Shown: in pieces, positions 1 to 11,743 of the stretch
How the letters are laid out: the number at the start of each line of letters is the position of its first letter
How positions within the stretch are numbered: the stretch's first letter is position 1
NCBI GenBank assembly: GCA_964036315.1
Contig: OZ038485.1
Coordinates: forward strand, 95,972,575 to 96,036,574
Direction: 5' to 3'
Source of the DNA: Acanthosepion esculentum
Lineage: Eukaryota > Mollusca > Cephalopoda > Sepiida > Sepiidae
Length of the DNA: 64,000 nucleotides
The notes under the pieces: model-generated
What the model was told of the DNA's origin: nothing
The model's database searches: none
What the model saw: only the letters and a program-made list of their open reading frames with translations
Made by a program: the position numbers and the translations under genes

Positions 1-1535
1 TTGTTAGAACAAAAACATCATTTCCAGCATCCTTGTAGACTAATTTTAAAGAACTTTTTGAATTTTTTTAAAAAGAAGCAAAACTTCAATGTCTTAGTTA
101 TTGAGTTTTTCTTTCTAAAAAGAAAAAAAAATCATGACTTTAACAATTACCTTGGATTTTACATGTGGATTTGAGGTTCAAATGCTTGAGAATAAAAAAA
201 AACAAAAACAAGGTAAGCTTGTTGGCCCAAAGTTTAAAGTATATAATAATGTTTCTTACATCTCTGCAAATATGGCATTTACAGCTTTTAGCTTAATATT
301 TATACTTTGTTTATAAATTAATGAACAAAGTTAAACAAATGAATGATAAAGTGGGGAAAAATGTAATGTGTTTCAGCCTTTTGAACCTCAATGGACTGTT
401 TTTGTTGGTAGAATTATAGAAAATGTCTGAAGTGGAGGAGGAGGAGGAATATAAAAATGTAAGCGTCATTTATAATTATGCACTAACAGGAAACAGTGAA
501 GATGTTGAAACACTGAAATTTTAAACTTTGGTATTAAAAGAATTTTGTAGACATGTCTAGGCATGTAGTTTAGACAATTTTATTTAGTTTTCTTGTGTTT
601 TTGTTTGTATCACTTTTATTAAGTATCCCACATTGTGGTAATAAAAGAACTGCCAAGAAAGGTGAAATTTGTAAGAAACTGCAATCAAAGCACTTTCTAT
701 ACCCTTTTGCTTTCCTCTTGATAAAAAAATGATAAAAATGAAAACATAAAGAAACTGAATATAATTGGCTAGACTACATGCTCAGACATGACTAATATAT
801 ATATATATATATATATGTATGTATATAAATTGTCTTAAATTTCAGTGTTTCAATATCTTCAACATTTCTTGTCAGTGCATGATCATAACTGGCACTTATG
901 TTTTTATGTTCCCCTCTCCTTCCTACATATATATAATTCCATCACCAAAAATATTACTTTAGTCCAATGAAATCCTAAAGGATGAAATGTGTTACACAGA
1001 ATTTTTTCCACTTTGTCATTCATATGCCTAACATTACCCTGATATATAGAAATTTATATATCATATTTGCCCATGAACAAAAGTTAAAGGAAGATGATGA
1101 TTTTGTACTATAGTACTGTCAGGGTTTCTTTATTAAAATATCTGTTAAAAATACGAGCTGTATATTCTATATCAGACAGGGAGAGAAAACTTTGATTATA
1201 AAGCATTTAATTTTTCTACTTCATGTACAACTTGAGAAATATATGTAGATCAATAACCCTCTAGCCTAATGATGAAAAACATTTATATTTTTACAAATAT
1301 TTCTTTCTTTAACATAATCCCTTTGCCAGTCTACTTCAATGATGAATGTTAATAATACAATGATAATTTCAGGCCCAAATTCAGATAAGTATGTGTTGGG
1401 TAATAGAGTTAATGATCCACCCTTTTAAATTCTGTTAGAACAAATAAAAATGTAAGTTCTACCATCAATGTACACTAATTTTAAAAACCTGTTTAAATTT
1501 TCAAAAACCGTAAATACAATGGCATAGATATTGAG
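1..1535. repeat. Decayed nested repeat with direct and inverted parts
   Basis: Positions 1-110 and 1432-1535 are diverged direct repeats (both start TTGTTAGAACAAA or CTGTTAGAACAAA and end near ATTGAG). Between them, 434-524 and 838-922 form an inverted repeat (arm ending GTTGAAACACTGAAATT). The 768-1000 part (GGCTAGACTACATG, CCAATGAAATCCTA) recurs at 56880-57040. The ends look like an old mobile element, but no coding domain is recognisable. A (TA)n tract lies at 795-816. Confidence 0.5.
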
Positions 1536-2125
1536 CCTAATTACTCAATCTATTTATTCTTGAACAATATTGGATTATAGAAATATGTACAATAAGCTCT
1601 CATTGTTGCTGCTGCACTCCAATGAATCATGAGAACAATTTAAAATGGAATCCTTTTGCTTTATCAACAATTACTCATTTGATAGAAAAGTTTGAAACCA
1701 CAAAGATACTGCAAGAGAGACATTCCTTAGAAGCTTAGCACATGCCTCAAGTTATGGATAGTCTGTCAATAATTCGATCAAACATGCAACCTTGGTTATA
1801 CAACTGTTGTGGAGTTATTTCCTTAGTGGAAACTGTATTCGGACTAAATGCGTCCTAAATGCGTCCTAAATAGGTTAAACGTACAGAAACGTTAGGAACT
1901 TGTAATAAAGTGTTACGCAGAGTAATCGAGTTGTGGTCACTGACTACTTTTTTCTCTCGACTACTACTGACTCCTACTTATAATAGATGGGACAGTCTAT
2001 TATCTAGACAAGATGTCTTTCACTATAACAACAACAAAATGGAGGATCAATTGAAAATTTGTTGTAATTTCATAAACTCCATTTCATACCCATTTGTTTC
2101 AAAATATATGTTGTTTTCACAATTG

Positions 2126-2161
<36 letters not shown>

Positions 2162-3074
2162 GATGAAATGGTTGTTTATCTTTGTGCTTAATTATGGCCA
2201 ATTCACAGAATAGCCATATTTAAGGAATTTTAATATTTAAATTTGTTTCTTTTTATTTTTTGTACTTTTTATTTATAATTATATTTTTTGGGTTATGCCA
2301 GCTTTTCCTTGAAGGATTGATTAGATACCCTATCAAAGGGTCTGCAAATATGTGTGCATTTCTTTCCTCCAAAAGCACCAAAAATATATTGTAGTAATAA
2401 ACTGCCTTAAAATAGAAACAAAATAATTCAATGATTAATCATACTAAAAAATCCTTCATTACACAGATTTAAAAAAATGTTTGCTGCAATTAGAATCTGA
2501 TAATTACAAAATTTCTTAAACTAGACAAGTTCTGATGCATTTTAGAAAAATATGAATATTTGTTGTTGAAAAATTTATCAAATTAATAACTTTTTCTTTT
2601 TTTCTTCATGCAGTGATTTGAAATGTTTTATGAAAAAAAAAACTAAGGTGACATTATCTGTCATGTTATAAATAATATACAAAATGATTGCTGCATCCCT
2701 GGTGAATATATCATTGCTTTGTACATTAAAAGAAACCCCAAATAAGGCTGAGGTTGTTGATATTTGAAACTGAAGGGAAATGTTAAAATGGATCTGAAAA
2801 TAGAATCTGACTTTGTAATCTTGACATTCATTATCATCTACAAATTATCTTAAATCGCTATCTGATTCACTGCCAGAGTAAGAAAACCCAAGATAAATTT
2901 CTTGATTGATATCTTATCAGCCACTCCCAAGTATTTAAAAAAGCTCTTTGTTAACCTTTTCATGAAATGATATATCTTGTCATTATTTTGTATAGATTTA
3001 TAGATTGTGGCCCTTGTAGAAAGTCTGCAATTAAATAAGTCTGATCACACAATTGAGTAGATTTGCAATCAAAA
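1536..3074. other. AT-rich non-coding stretch with (TA)n microsatellite
   Basis: I see no gene or recognisable repeat here apart from a perfect (TA)n tract at 2129-2160. The short ORF over the tract is low-complexity. Confidence 0.5.
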
Positions 3075-3815
3075 TTTCATCAAAAATGGACCTTCATATC
3101 CACAAAAAAAAAAGCGGAGTTTCAAAAGGTTGTTTTTTTTCTATTGATACCACTATTATTTTAATTACCTTCACTCCTTGAGAGTGTTTGTTTTAAAAAG
3201 CGATGATTAGAATTATAATAAAACCTAAACATATGAAAGTGAATTTCTACATTTTCTTTGTTCTTGAGGATTCACAACAAAAATAATAAACATTATTAGT
3301 TTATTTACACTAGTATTGTTTAATGTTTGGTAAAACATCTGCTACTTGCTAAATGATTTGAAATTGATAAAATGGCAAATAAGGATTTCCTTATATTTGG
3401 GTTGCATATTTTAATTTAATAAATGTTTATAAATTTATGAATAAGACATTGTTTTCATTTATTTTTTTTATAAATTAGTAAATGATAAATATTTCATTAG
3501 TGTGAATTGTATTAGTTCTTAGAATGTTGTAAATATAAAATTATTCTTGTAAATAAACAATCTATTTGATAAATAGTGCTTATCTTTGTTGTAATTCTCA
3601 TGAGCAAAAAGTTGTATAAATTTCATCATATATTTAAGTTTTATTCCAGATTTAATTTTTAAAAAAAATTTTTTTTTTAAACAATATGCATTTCTGAGGA
3701 GTGAAGGTAGTTAAAATAAAAGCTGTGTCAATGGAGAAACCATCCTTTTGACACTTCATTTTAAAAAAAAATTATTTTAATTTTTTTGTGGGCATGAAGG
3801 TCCATGTTTGTCAAC
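3075..3815. mobile_element. Foldback (FB) element with long terminal inverted repeats
   Basis: The left arm (3075-3240) and right arm (about 3600-3815) are inverted copies: both read ATGGACCTTCAT, then TTTCAAAAGG or TGTCAAAAGG, then TTACCTTCACTCCT on opposite strands. The middle is AT-rich and non-coding. Related copies lie at 40050-40590 and 51230-52100. The structure suggests a non-autonomous DNA element (MITE-like foldback); there is no transposase. Confidence 0.6.
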
Positions 3816-4224
3816 ATTTCAGTTGTTATCAGGAATGCTAGTTTAAAACAAACAACATTGATTTTTCATCAGTAGTAAATTATTTGCTTTTGCATCTTTG
3901 GGATAAATAGAATTTTGATGTGGTGCGATCAGTGAATCATTTGATGTTAATTTGATTGTAATTTCTTGACCAAACCCAAATAGTGACATTTGAATAAAGT
4001 GAAAGAATTCCGTTTTCTCTGAAAGTATTTTGTATAATTATTTTTTTATGTTATCTTGACACAATGTTTGGATATCATTTTAAATATGCTGAAATAGCAA
4101 TTCTAGAATATATCTTGATAGTAGTTATGAGCTTTAAGCAGCTTTTAATTATGGTCACTTGTAAATGTTGCAACTAATACACTTTATGACCATTCTGTAA
4201 TGTTTGTTAGCTTTTCAAAAACTC

Positions 4225-4985
4225 ATCAAGTTCTTTCGAGACATTGTAGAAGTGATAATGTATGATGCCACTGCTTGGACATTAAGCAAAACTGTTTAGT
4301 CTAAACTTCATGGAACCTACACTTAGATGCTAAGAGCTATACTTAACATCTCTTGGAGACATGATCTAGCTAAATCACATCTCTATGGACCCATCCATGA
4401 TATTTTTACAACTGGTGCCACTTTAGCGTGTGTCTTACCAATCTGCTTTAGTGCGTATCTTACCATCACATTTGTATCCTATATTATCAAGGCATTGTCC
4501 CGACGTTTTTCTTGATATGTTCAGACATTCGGAATATTTTTATTTAAAAGATTCAAATATCTTGTTTTATGATTTTTTTTTACTCAAATTTCTTATTTTA
4601 TAATTTCTTTAAAATTTTAAATGGCATCCCTCTTTCCGTTTTTGCTTTTCCCCTTAAGTTAGATAATGTAGGATACAAATGTGGTGGTAGGATACATTGA
4701 TTGGTAGGATATATGCTAAAGTGGCACCCTACAATCTTACGTGAACACAAAATGCGCTCTTGTAGGACACCACTGGTGAGCAAAACAAGAACTTGCAAGT
4801 GATTTACTGCTCTGGCCACCTAACCATAGAGCAAGATGGGTTGGTTGCCCAGTAACCACCTAAATTGACCAGCTATGTTATGACACAGAATGCCACCCTG
4901 ATGGCATTCCGACCTTAATGCAGAACCGTGATGGTTGGTGTGATATTCGTGAATGTCTGAGATAGCTTGACCGAAAAAAAAACCC
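4225..4985 (+). pseudogene. LINE reverse-transcriptase C-terminus, broken
   Basis: Read in shifting frames, the DNA gives TAWTLSKTV, then KLHGTYT, MLRAILNISWRHDLAKSHLY, then KQELASDLLLWPPNH, TTYIDQLCYDTECHPD and IPTLMQNRDGW. This is the common C-terminal end of animal LINE polymerases (MLRAxLNISW ... LYG ... DQLxxDTG ... DRxxW). In-frame stops and frameshifts show it is dead. Part of it (4421-4490 against 4655-4735) is duplicated in inverted orientation, a small internal hairpin. The clade cannot be settled by eye. Confidence 0.75.
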
Positions 4986-5704
4986 CAAAAACTCTATCCT
5001 TAAAGCTGTTTTGATTAATACATTTCAACCAATGAGCACTGGCCTTCCTGCATAGAAAAATATTGAATTCTCTTTCACTCCCAGTAACCCCTTGCAGCTT
5101 AGTGACATTATCGACTTGTTTTGGGTGAATTGATTTAAAAAAAAATAGTACAGATTGAGTGCTGGAGCTCTTATGAAAACTTTGTAAAATTTAGTGTTTT
5201 AATTAACTTTTATTTTCATAGCACCATGGAGAAGATCGTTAAAGCAAAGTAGGTGAAAGATGGAGTAATGGTATAGTTAGTGGGCATTGATTAAAAATTA
5301 GAATCTTGCTGACATGTGCTGAATTTAAATGCAGTTGGTGCTGAAATAGAGCCAGGAATTTTATTTTTTTCCAAATGTTTGGAATTTGCAGTGTTCTACA
5401 TCTTATGGAAATGGAAGTTTTGACATATTTGTTAATGATACCATAAATTGTATGAATGAATAATTTAAAAAGTTAGTGAATAAGAAAAAAAACTCTTGCT
5501 AACTAAATAAGGTTTAAGTTAACCAAAAAATTAATTGTAAATTTGTTAGATGCCTTTAGGATAAACTAATTTAATTCAAGATCACATTTGTTTTGAGATA
5601 ACTCATATCAGTAGGCATTTAAAAAATGTCAAGCCTAACATATTTGTTTGAATCTAACATTTAAAATGGAGGAAAATAAACAACATTTTCAGTATAATTT
5701 TTGT

Positions 5705-5835
5705 CAGAATTTCTGGAATGAGGCGTTATCATTATTTACATTTACAGTCAGACTAATATCTTTATATCTTTGTTGTTATTACAATATTTTGGTTATTGCG
5801 CACTTCAGCCTTCTTCAGGTGTCTGGTGTAATGTA
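5705..5835 (-). mobile_element. ST-family SINE fragment
   Basis: It contains the ST hallmark on the minus strand: GAATTTCTGGAATGAGG, then TTTACAGTCAGACTAAT, ATCTTTGTTGTTAT and GCCTTCTTCAGGTG. It matches the 3' half of the fuller copy at 19015-19345 in reverse orientation. Confidence 0.7.
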
Positions 5836-6125
5836 TAGGAGGTCAGAATGAGAAATCAGAGAACCATGTTTGAATTCCAGTCTGGTTCATCACATTCACT
5901 TCTGTGCAAAACCTCTCAAAGATACAAATCCATTTCCTTCCAGAAGCTATGGGTTAAATAGTTGAACTTAGATCTGGAAAAATTATTATAAAAAAATTCA
6001 TTTACCCCCCCCCCCCCCAAAAAAAAATAATGGAATTATTCTTACAATCTAAAATATGTTTTAGATATAAATAACCTGCAAAAAGGTTGATAAGCCATTA
6101 AAAAAACAAAAAAAAAAACAAACCA
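5836..6125 (+). mobile_element. SINE, S5-type body without 5S head
   Basis: It starts GGAGGTCAGAATGAG and carries a B-box-like TTTGAATTCCAGTC, the body block AGCTATGGGTTAAATAG and the 3' tail ATAACCTGCAAAAAGGTTGA followed by TAAGCCATT and an A-rich end. The same body and tail occur in the 5S-headed copies (8331, 28443, 38123, 61407). Runs of C and A interrupt it at 6006-6030. Confidence 0.75.
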
Positions 6126-6221
6126 TATCATCTATCAAACAGGTGTTGATCTGGGTAACTTCTGACAGATATGAACATTAGGTTTAACGCTCCAAGTTCT
6201 ATATTCAGGATTGTCTCACAA

Positions 6222-6490
6222 GATGAAAGGGCTTGTGGATTAAAGTGATGATTCATAAATTTGGTTACATGGTAATTGTGAATTCAAGTCATGGGATAGG
6301 TAGCACCCACTTTCCCCTCGTTGGAAATGGGGAGCAATAACTGAGAAGTATTAAATAAAAACAAGATATTCTTAGGCATGGACATTGGATTGCGAACAGT
6401 CTACCTCCATGGATTAAATAAAGAGCTCAGTTCCAAATTCACTGACAGTTACCTGGATTTATAGACACCTGAAGAAAATTTATTTTGATA
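6222..6490 (+). mobile_element. ST-family SINE, diverged
   Basis: A tRNA-like head (CTTGTGGATTAAAGTG, then GAATTCAAGTC as B box) is followed by GATTAAATAAAGAGCTCAGT and ACACCTGAAGAAAATTTAT, the body blocks of the ST family. With the minus-strand copy at 5705-5835 it forms an inverted pair around an S5-type SINE. Confidence 0.6.
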
Positions 6491-6975
6491 TTAAATAACC
6501 CAACCAGGGTTGAGATATAAAATCAATCGGTCCAACCCAAAAGTGATTGAATGTGTTAAAAGTAGTTTTATGCTAGAAATTTCTTACTGAATGATGCTTC
6601 ACAGTCATGTTGAAGTTATATATTCCTTCAAGATGTGGACAATCATATGGTAAAATTAACCATTTCCCTCCAAGGAAACATTTGACATTCATTGATCAAG
6701 CACCCAGTACTGTTTTTGGTTGAAATTTATAAAATCTTTCTCTTAAAACACTTTTTCAAGAAAATAGCTTTTTCAAGTCCAGTAGCTCTTATTGAACTTT
6801 CCAGTATTGATGGAGTTTCCTTTCAAACCTTCTATTTAAAGTGGTGCAGAATGTTATGTCATTATTTCCCCTTTGAGTTAAATTGCTATCCACTTTAGTT
6901 GTTGCTGCTGTTGGTCTTCACAGATTCCTCTTCTTTATTATCAGTTGATTTTCTATAGTTTTGCATTCAGTTTTT

Positions 6976-7068
6976 TCAAGAATTTTCTATCTAAGTTATT
7001 TTCTCTTTCATTTAAAGAATGCCATACCTATTAAGAGAAAGTAAATAACTTAGATGGAAAATTCTTGA
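6976..7068. repeat. Hairpin with arms of about 35 bp
   Basis: TCAAGAATTTTCTATCTAAG at the left is matched by CTTAGATGGAAAATTCTTGA at the right, continued inward by TTATTTTCTCTT against AAGAGAAAGTAAATAA. The loop is about 25 bases. There is no coding content; possibly a small foldback element. Confidence 0.65.
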
Positions 7069-7379
7069 GAGTGCTGCTATTGAATCTTACAAAAATATAA
7101 ATCTACACCTCAGATTTTTTCAGATATCTCTGTTCCTGAAAGAATTACTCCTTACTCAAAGCAATTTACATGATTATAACAATGTTCCAAACCTCATCTT
7201 GAGTATGACAAAAAGGAAATGAGAGCTCCAATCTATTTAATCTCTTCCTAGACTAGGCTCTGAGTGTATACAAGCATAGATGTGAAGAGATAGGCCCTGA
7301 TCACTTAAACATTCCTTATTGTATCACAAATTGAAACTACTAATAGAAAACAACATTCCTGCTTTCCTGCCTGAGGTCA

Positions 7380-7690
7380 TTGTTTTCAGAGGATGAGGGA
7401 GCTATGCTGATGACATAGGTATTCATAGTTGGAACAAAATTGATCTGGAAAAAAAAATCAGCTTTCTTTACCAAGTATTCAAAGAAGTAGGACTCAAGAT
7501 AAATCTTTCCAAAACACAAATGATCTGAAATTGGATGGAAAGCAGTGATGTTGTGTATCCTGAATCCTTCATAAAAATCCAGGATGTGGAATTAGTAAAT
7601 ATTAAACACTTTTATGACTACTTGCAACAATTTCATCAAAATACTCTGAGTGTAAGACAGAAAAATATCTTTTCACTAGCTGATGGTACC
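7380..7690 (+). pseudogene. LINE reverse-transcriptase fragment with YADD box
   Basis: One frame reads YADDIGIHSWNKIDLE, and a second reads VFKEVGLKINLSKTQMI. YADD is the catalytic aspartate pair of reverse transcriptase, and GLKIN.SKTQ is the next conserved block in LINE polymerases. Stops and frame changes show it is dead. The flanking 7070-7380 region is probably the same element but too decayed to align. Confidence 0.7.
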
Positions 7691-7705
7691 TATGGTTCAA
7701 CTAGA

Positions 7706-8159
7706 CTCTAGTCCTCAACCTTTTTTATTTGTGGATTCCCATAACCATTCAATGAAAAAAAAAGTTTATTTTATTTTTTTACTAATAGATAACTTTAGGA
7801 ATTGTATTGTAGAAATAGTAAATCTATCTGCTTCATTTTGAATTAAAACTAATTTAATGAAAATAAACTTGTATTTGGCAACTAAATTCTATGGAATTAT
7901 TTATGTACACTATATATCCTACTCAGTTTTTATTCAGTTTTTATTCAATCAAAACATAAAATAGAGTAAAAGGGTGGCTAACTTGTATTGCTTGATCTCA
8001 TTCTCTGCTAGTTTTTATTATTTTAATATGGTGTAGATTACTGTAGAAATTCAAATTCTCAATTGTAACAAATGTTTTGAAGTGAAATTGTTTTGTGGAC
8101 CACTAAAATATTACCATGGACACCAGTAATGTTATATGGACCCTGGTTGAGAACTACTG
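7706..8159. mobile_element. hAT-like MITE
   Basis: The ends are inverted: left CTCTAGTCCTCAACC, right (reverse complement) CAGTAGTTCTCAACC. The inner ends GTGGATTCCCA and TATGGACCCTGG also fit the hAT MITE pattern CAGTGGTTCTCAACC. The interior is 450 bases, AT-rich and non-coding. I could not confirm an 8-bp target duplication, so the boundaries are tentative. Confidence 0.55.
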
Positions 8160-8330
8160 ATGAGAGCAACTGAACAATTAGTGATCATAATGCTATAGTC
8201 TTTATATGCTAATTGGTATCTTAAACCTCTCTAGTTTACACTGAAAACTGATCAAAATAGTAAAGTTCAATTGGAGAGATCTCACTTTTTTAGGTTAGTT
8301 TGATTTAATCTTTATTTTTATAAAGATATG

Positions 8331-8692
8331 ACATACGGCCACATCACATTGAAGCACTGGTTCTCATCTAAACACTGAAATTAAGCAACATTAAGTCTAG
8401 TCAGTATGTAGACATGCGATCACTTGGGAATATAAGGAACTGTAAGCTTGGTATAATGGATAACAGCTGGCAATTGGAATTCAGAAAGGAGAGTTCCAAT
8501 TCCAGCCAGGTTCGTTATCCTTGGGAAAGGTATGAATCCTCTTCTTCCCCCCAGCTATGGGTTAAATAGTAGGACTTGTATCAGGAAATCATTGTCTCAA
8601 AAAAAAAATAATCTTATAATACCAAAATACTTTTTGGCTTTAAATAACCTTATGATTGATAAACCATAGGAAAACAAATCAATCAATCAATC
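8331..8692 (+). mobile_element. S5 SINE (5S-rRNA head, tRNA-like module, shared tail)
   Basis: 8331-8449 aligns with 5S rRNA from CATACGGCCACATCAC through GAAATTAAGCAACATTAAG, CAGTATGTAGACATGCGATC and GGAACTGTAAGCTT, thus covering the internal pol III control region (box A, intermediate element, box C) in altered form. Then come a tRNA-like part (AATGGATAACAGC ... CAGGTTCGTTAT), the body AGCTATGGGTTAAATAGTAG, the tail AACCTTATGATTGATAAACC and a terminal (AATC)n run. It is not a functional 5S gene: many box positions are changed. Confidence 0.85.
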
Positions 8693-9169
8693 TTTATAAA
8701 GCACAATTCTTTCTCTTGTGTGAGGATTAGTTTTTATTCTGTGTCTCTTTAAATTATGTCACTATTTCAATGCACTTTTATATTAAAAAGCTTTCTCTCA
8801 GCTTTGGTCAAAGTTTACAAGTGTAAACTTTTTGTCTGTAAGATATAAATTTCCATGACTTTTTTTGATGCTAAATGAATAAAGTATTCTTCCACATAAT
8901 CCAGTCTTAAAACCAGAGCTAATTATGTGTACATAATGAAAAGAAGAATGCCTAAACCAAGATAAGGCAACCCCTTTCAAAATAATGAACAACAACTGAC
9001 CTTTCATCGATTAAATTTGTCTTAACTACTGAATGTAATTAGCTGCTCTTTCTCTAGAATGCTTCCTCTTTGTTGATACCTCACTCTCTCTTTCTCTCCT
9101 TATTTTATTCTTCTACCTCTCTCTATTTTTTATTTTTCATTCTTTCTCTCACTCCATTTATCAATTCTG

Positions 9170-9515
9170 GCTTATGGCCATATCATGCTGAAACACCTTT
9201 TCTAGTATGATCACTGAAGTTAAGCAACATCAAGCTTGATCAGTACCCAGATGGGTAACCGCTTGGAAATACCAGGTGCTGTAAGCTTGACTCAGAATTG
9301 GAAATCAAGTTCCAATTCCCATTAGGTTCGTTATATTCACTTATGTGCAAATACCCTTGGGAAAGGTATGAATCCACCACTTTTCGCTCTCAGCTATAGG
9401 TTAATTAGTAGGACGTCCCAAGTGGTCACACATCTAGTTACTGACCAGGCTTGATGTTGCTTAACTTCAGTGACCATATGGGAGCTAGTGTTTCAATGTG
9501 ATGTGGCTGTAAGGC
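9170..9515. mobile_element. Inverted pair of S5 SINEs (5S heads facing outwards)
   Basis: 9170-9288 is a + strand 5S-like head (TTATGGCCATATCATGCTGA ... GATGGGTAACCGCTTGG ... GGTGCTGTAAGCTTG), followed by a shortened body to 9416. 9417-9515 is a second 5S head on the minus strand (CTGACCAGGCTTGATGTTGC, TTAACTTCAGTGACCATA). The two can fold into a hairpin of about 95-bp arms around a 130-bp loop. Confidence 0.85.
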
Positions 9516-9714
9516 TAGCTTCTATTGTGAAAGCATGATACAGGAAATAAAATGCTTAGTCATTTAGCCATTACTCCAGGACCTTTATAAATTATAAAAT
9601 GGTGGTTACAATAGCATTTTATTAGTAATGTAACTTATTGCAATTATTTTATAATAACTGGAAATTTCATGGTGCATATTTACAATCTACAAATAAAGTA
9701 GTAACTTGATATTA

Positions 9715-9900
9715 TATTTACCAACACCTTTCAGAAAGTTACTTATCTTTACTGTTTTTACTTCTATGTTTCATGTCCCTTCAGGATGTTGGCGATCATG
9801 GCTCTTCACAATTTCCTGTCCTTTGAGGCTCTTATATTTGCAAACACCTTCTAGAAATTTACTTATCTTTACTGCTGTCTTTTTTTAATGCCTGAAATTA
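9715..9900 (-). mobile_element. LN LINE 3'-end fragment with internal duplication
   Basis: It contains, on the minus strand, the LN 3' end: TCATGTCCCTTCAGGATG, GGCGATCATGGCTCTTCA and CAATTTCCTGTCCTTTGAGG, the reverse complement of the coding end RATKDRKLWRAM seen in LN copies. A block of about 33 bases (ACTTATCTTTACTG) is repeated directly on both sides (9722 and 9848). Similar ends occur at 20085, 32070, 47118, 40800 (+) and 50015. Confidence 0.65.
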
Positions 9901-11039
9901 CTCAACAAAGCTGATCTTTGGCTGTAGTGTTGTGAAAAGGTTGTCTTGACCTGAATTTCAAGACAGAAGAATGTATATTCATAAGTTACCTGGTAAGCTT
10001 GTAATTGAATCAATTTCATCAATCAAGCAGTTTAAAATAAACTATCAAGACATGAGATGATGTTGAAAAGTTCTTGGCCCAACCAACTTTCCAAAATCAA
10101 ACCGAATAGCAAAACATTCAAACTTTTCTCTTTGAATCCTTTTCTTGTTCAGGGTGAGAACTTTTCAGCACTGTCTTGTAAAAACTGATCCCCAAAAAGA
10201 TATATTCAGAAGATGCTTATATTGTTAGATTTGAATTGTCAATCAAATCGCATTTTGTTATTATCAATTCTCTCCAATGGTTGAACTTATCTGAAAGATG
10301 TTGTTACACTTTTATAGTTTTTTATGGACAGAAATCTGAATATATAAAAAAAAGGATTTATGACCATTGGAATTGATGCACATGTTTCCTCTTTTCTTTG
10401 CTGAGTCTCTTTCTTTTTCTTATTTGCAATTTCTTTTCATTTTACTGTGAGATGCAAGACTAAAAATATAAACCATATGGTTAGCAGCTGTTAAACTTTC
10501 TACAGTTAATGATGATCTCAGAGTTGATGAAACAGATTTTCTTTTTAAGAGCACACACACACACACACACACACACACATTTTGTGAGACTGTAGTGAAA
10601 AGCTGTCAGTCAAACCAAGAACACATTTCTCTCCCCACCAAAACAAACTTTGGTCAGATTTTGGGAAGTGGATCAAGCAGAACTTTTCCTTCTCCCTCCT
10701 CTTTAATATATATAATAATGCATTTTCAAGGAATTAATGGATTTATTTTTAATCTGGCATTTTTATTACTTCAAATGTTATTATAGTAGACACTTGGAAT
10801 GCAAAGTGTTCAATATAATGTTTAAAATAATAAATTTTATATAGGTGCCTCCAAAGATAGGTTAAAAAAAAAAGCATACATGGTGAAAAAAATGTACCAA
10901 ACTCAAAAAAAAGTTTGATCATCAAAATCATTATTATTAAGAGGAATTTTTTGATTATTATATTTTTTAATCTTTTTAAAACCTTCAAAACCTTGGATGA
11001 AAATTTTTCTTTTTTTCTTGCATCAGCGGGTGACCATAA
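9901..11039. other. Non-coding stretch with diverged short repeat and (AC)n
   Basis: 10060-10200 (TTCTTGGCCCAACCAACTTT ... GGGTGAGAACTTTTCAGCAC) recurs in diverged form at 12160-12290, 33970-34080 and 36575-36640, so it is a short dispersed repeat of unknown type. An (AC)n tract lies at 10551-10579. I see nothing else. Confidence 0.5.
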
Positions 11040-11540
11040 GTTAGTATAAGAAATTTTAGATTATTTTTGCTGTGAAGAACACATGGATTTGGAAATTCTT
11101 TTAAAAATCAAATAATTATTGGATTTTAATGAAGTGTTCAGGACTTATTTCCAAATGAATGAAATTATTTTTAAAATGTTTCTTTTCTTTTTTTTTTTTT
11201 TTAGAAAAACTTAAATATTTTTTTATATGTTACCCCCTCCCCACTTATTTAATTTTATGAAATTTCAATAAATTCATTTTTGTAGGGCTTAATGTTTATA
11301 TTAGTTAAAAGCAGAAGTCATTGGAAATTTAAATCATTAATATTTTTTTTTATAAAACAGGATTCTTAGTTACTAAAAATCAGCTCTGAATTTTAAAATA
11401 AAGAATGCAATAAAACTAAGGCATTATTTAATAAAAGCCTTTAATTACTTTTATGAACACTATTGTCTTAAGAAAAAAAAATTAATGAATAATTAATTTT
11501 TACAAGAATTCTGTGTGATATTTTACAAAGCTGTGGTTTG
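11040..11540. repeat. Dispersed repeat, inverted partner at 52615-53005
   Basis: AATAAAGAATGCAATAAAAC, CACTATTGTCTTAAG, CTTATTTAATTTTATGAAAT and ATATTAGTTAAAAGCAGAA recur in reverse orientation 41 kb downstream. There is no coding potential. Element class unknown. Confidence 0.6.
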
Positions 11541-11706
11541 TTGATTGTTGCAAAGGTTCTCCAAACGATGTCCTTCAACTGATGGGTATTCTGGTATCAT
11601 TCATGTTGAAATAGAAAATTATATTATGTAGGGGTGACAAGATTTTCGGACCACCTTGTATTATTAGCTTGAAATTAAAACTAAATGCTTCAAGAAAGGT
11701 GCGTGC

Positions 11707-11743
<37 letters not shown>

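Noticed and set aside
423..463. Possible first exon MSEVEEEEEYKN followed by GTAAGC
   Set aside because: The sequence lies in an inverted repeat whose partner is at 838-922, and a stop precedes the ATG; no kinesin start motif.
8331..8449. 5S rRNA gene
   Set aside because: Too many changes in the internal promoter and stem regions, no T-run terminator after the 3' end, and the sequence continues into a SINE body found at other loci.
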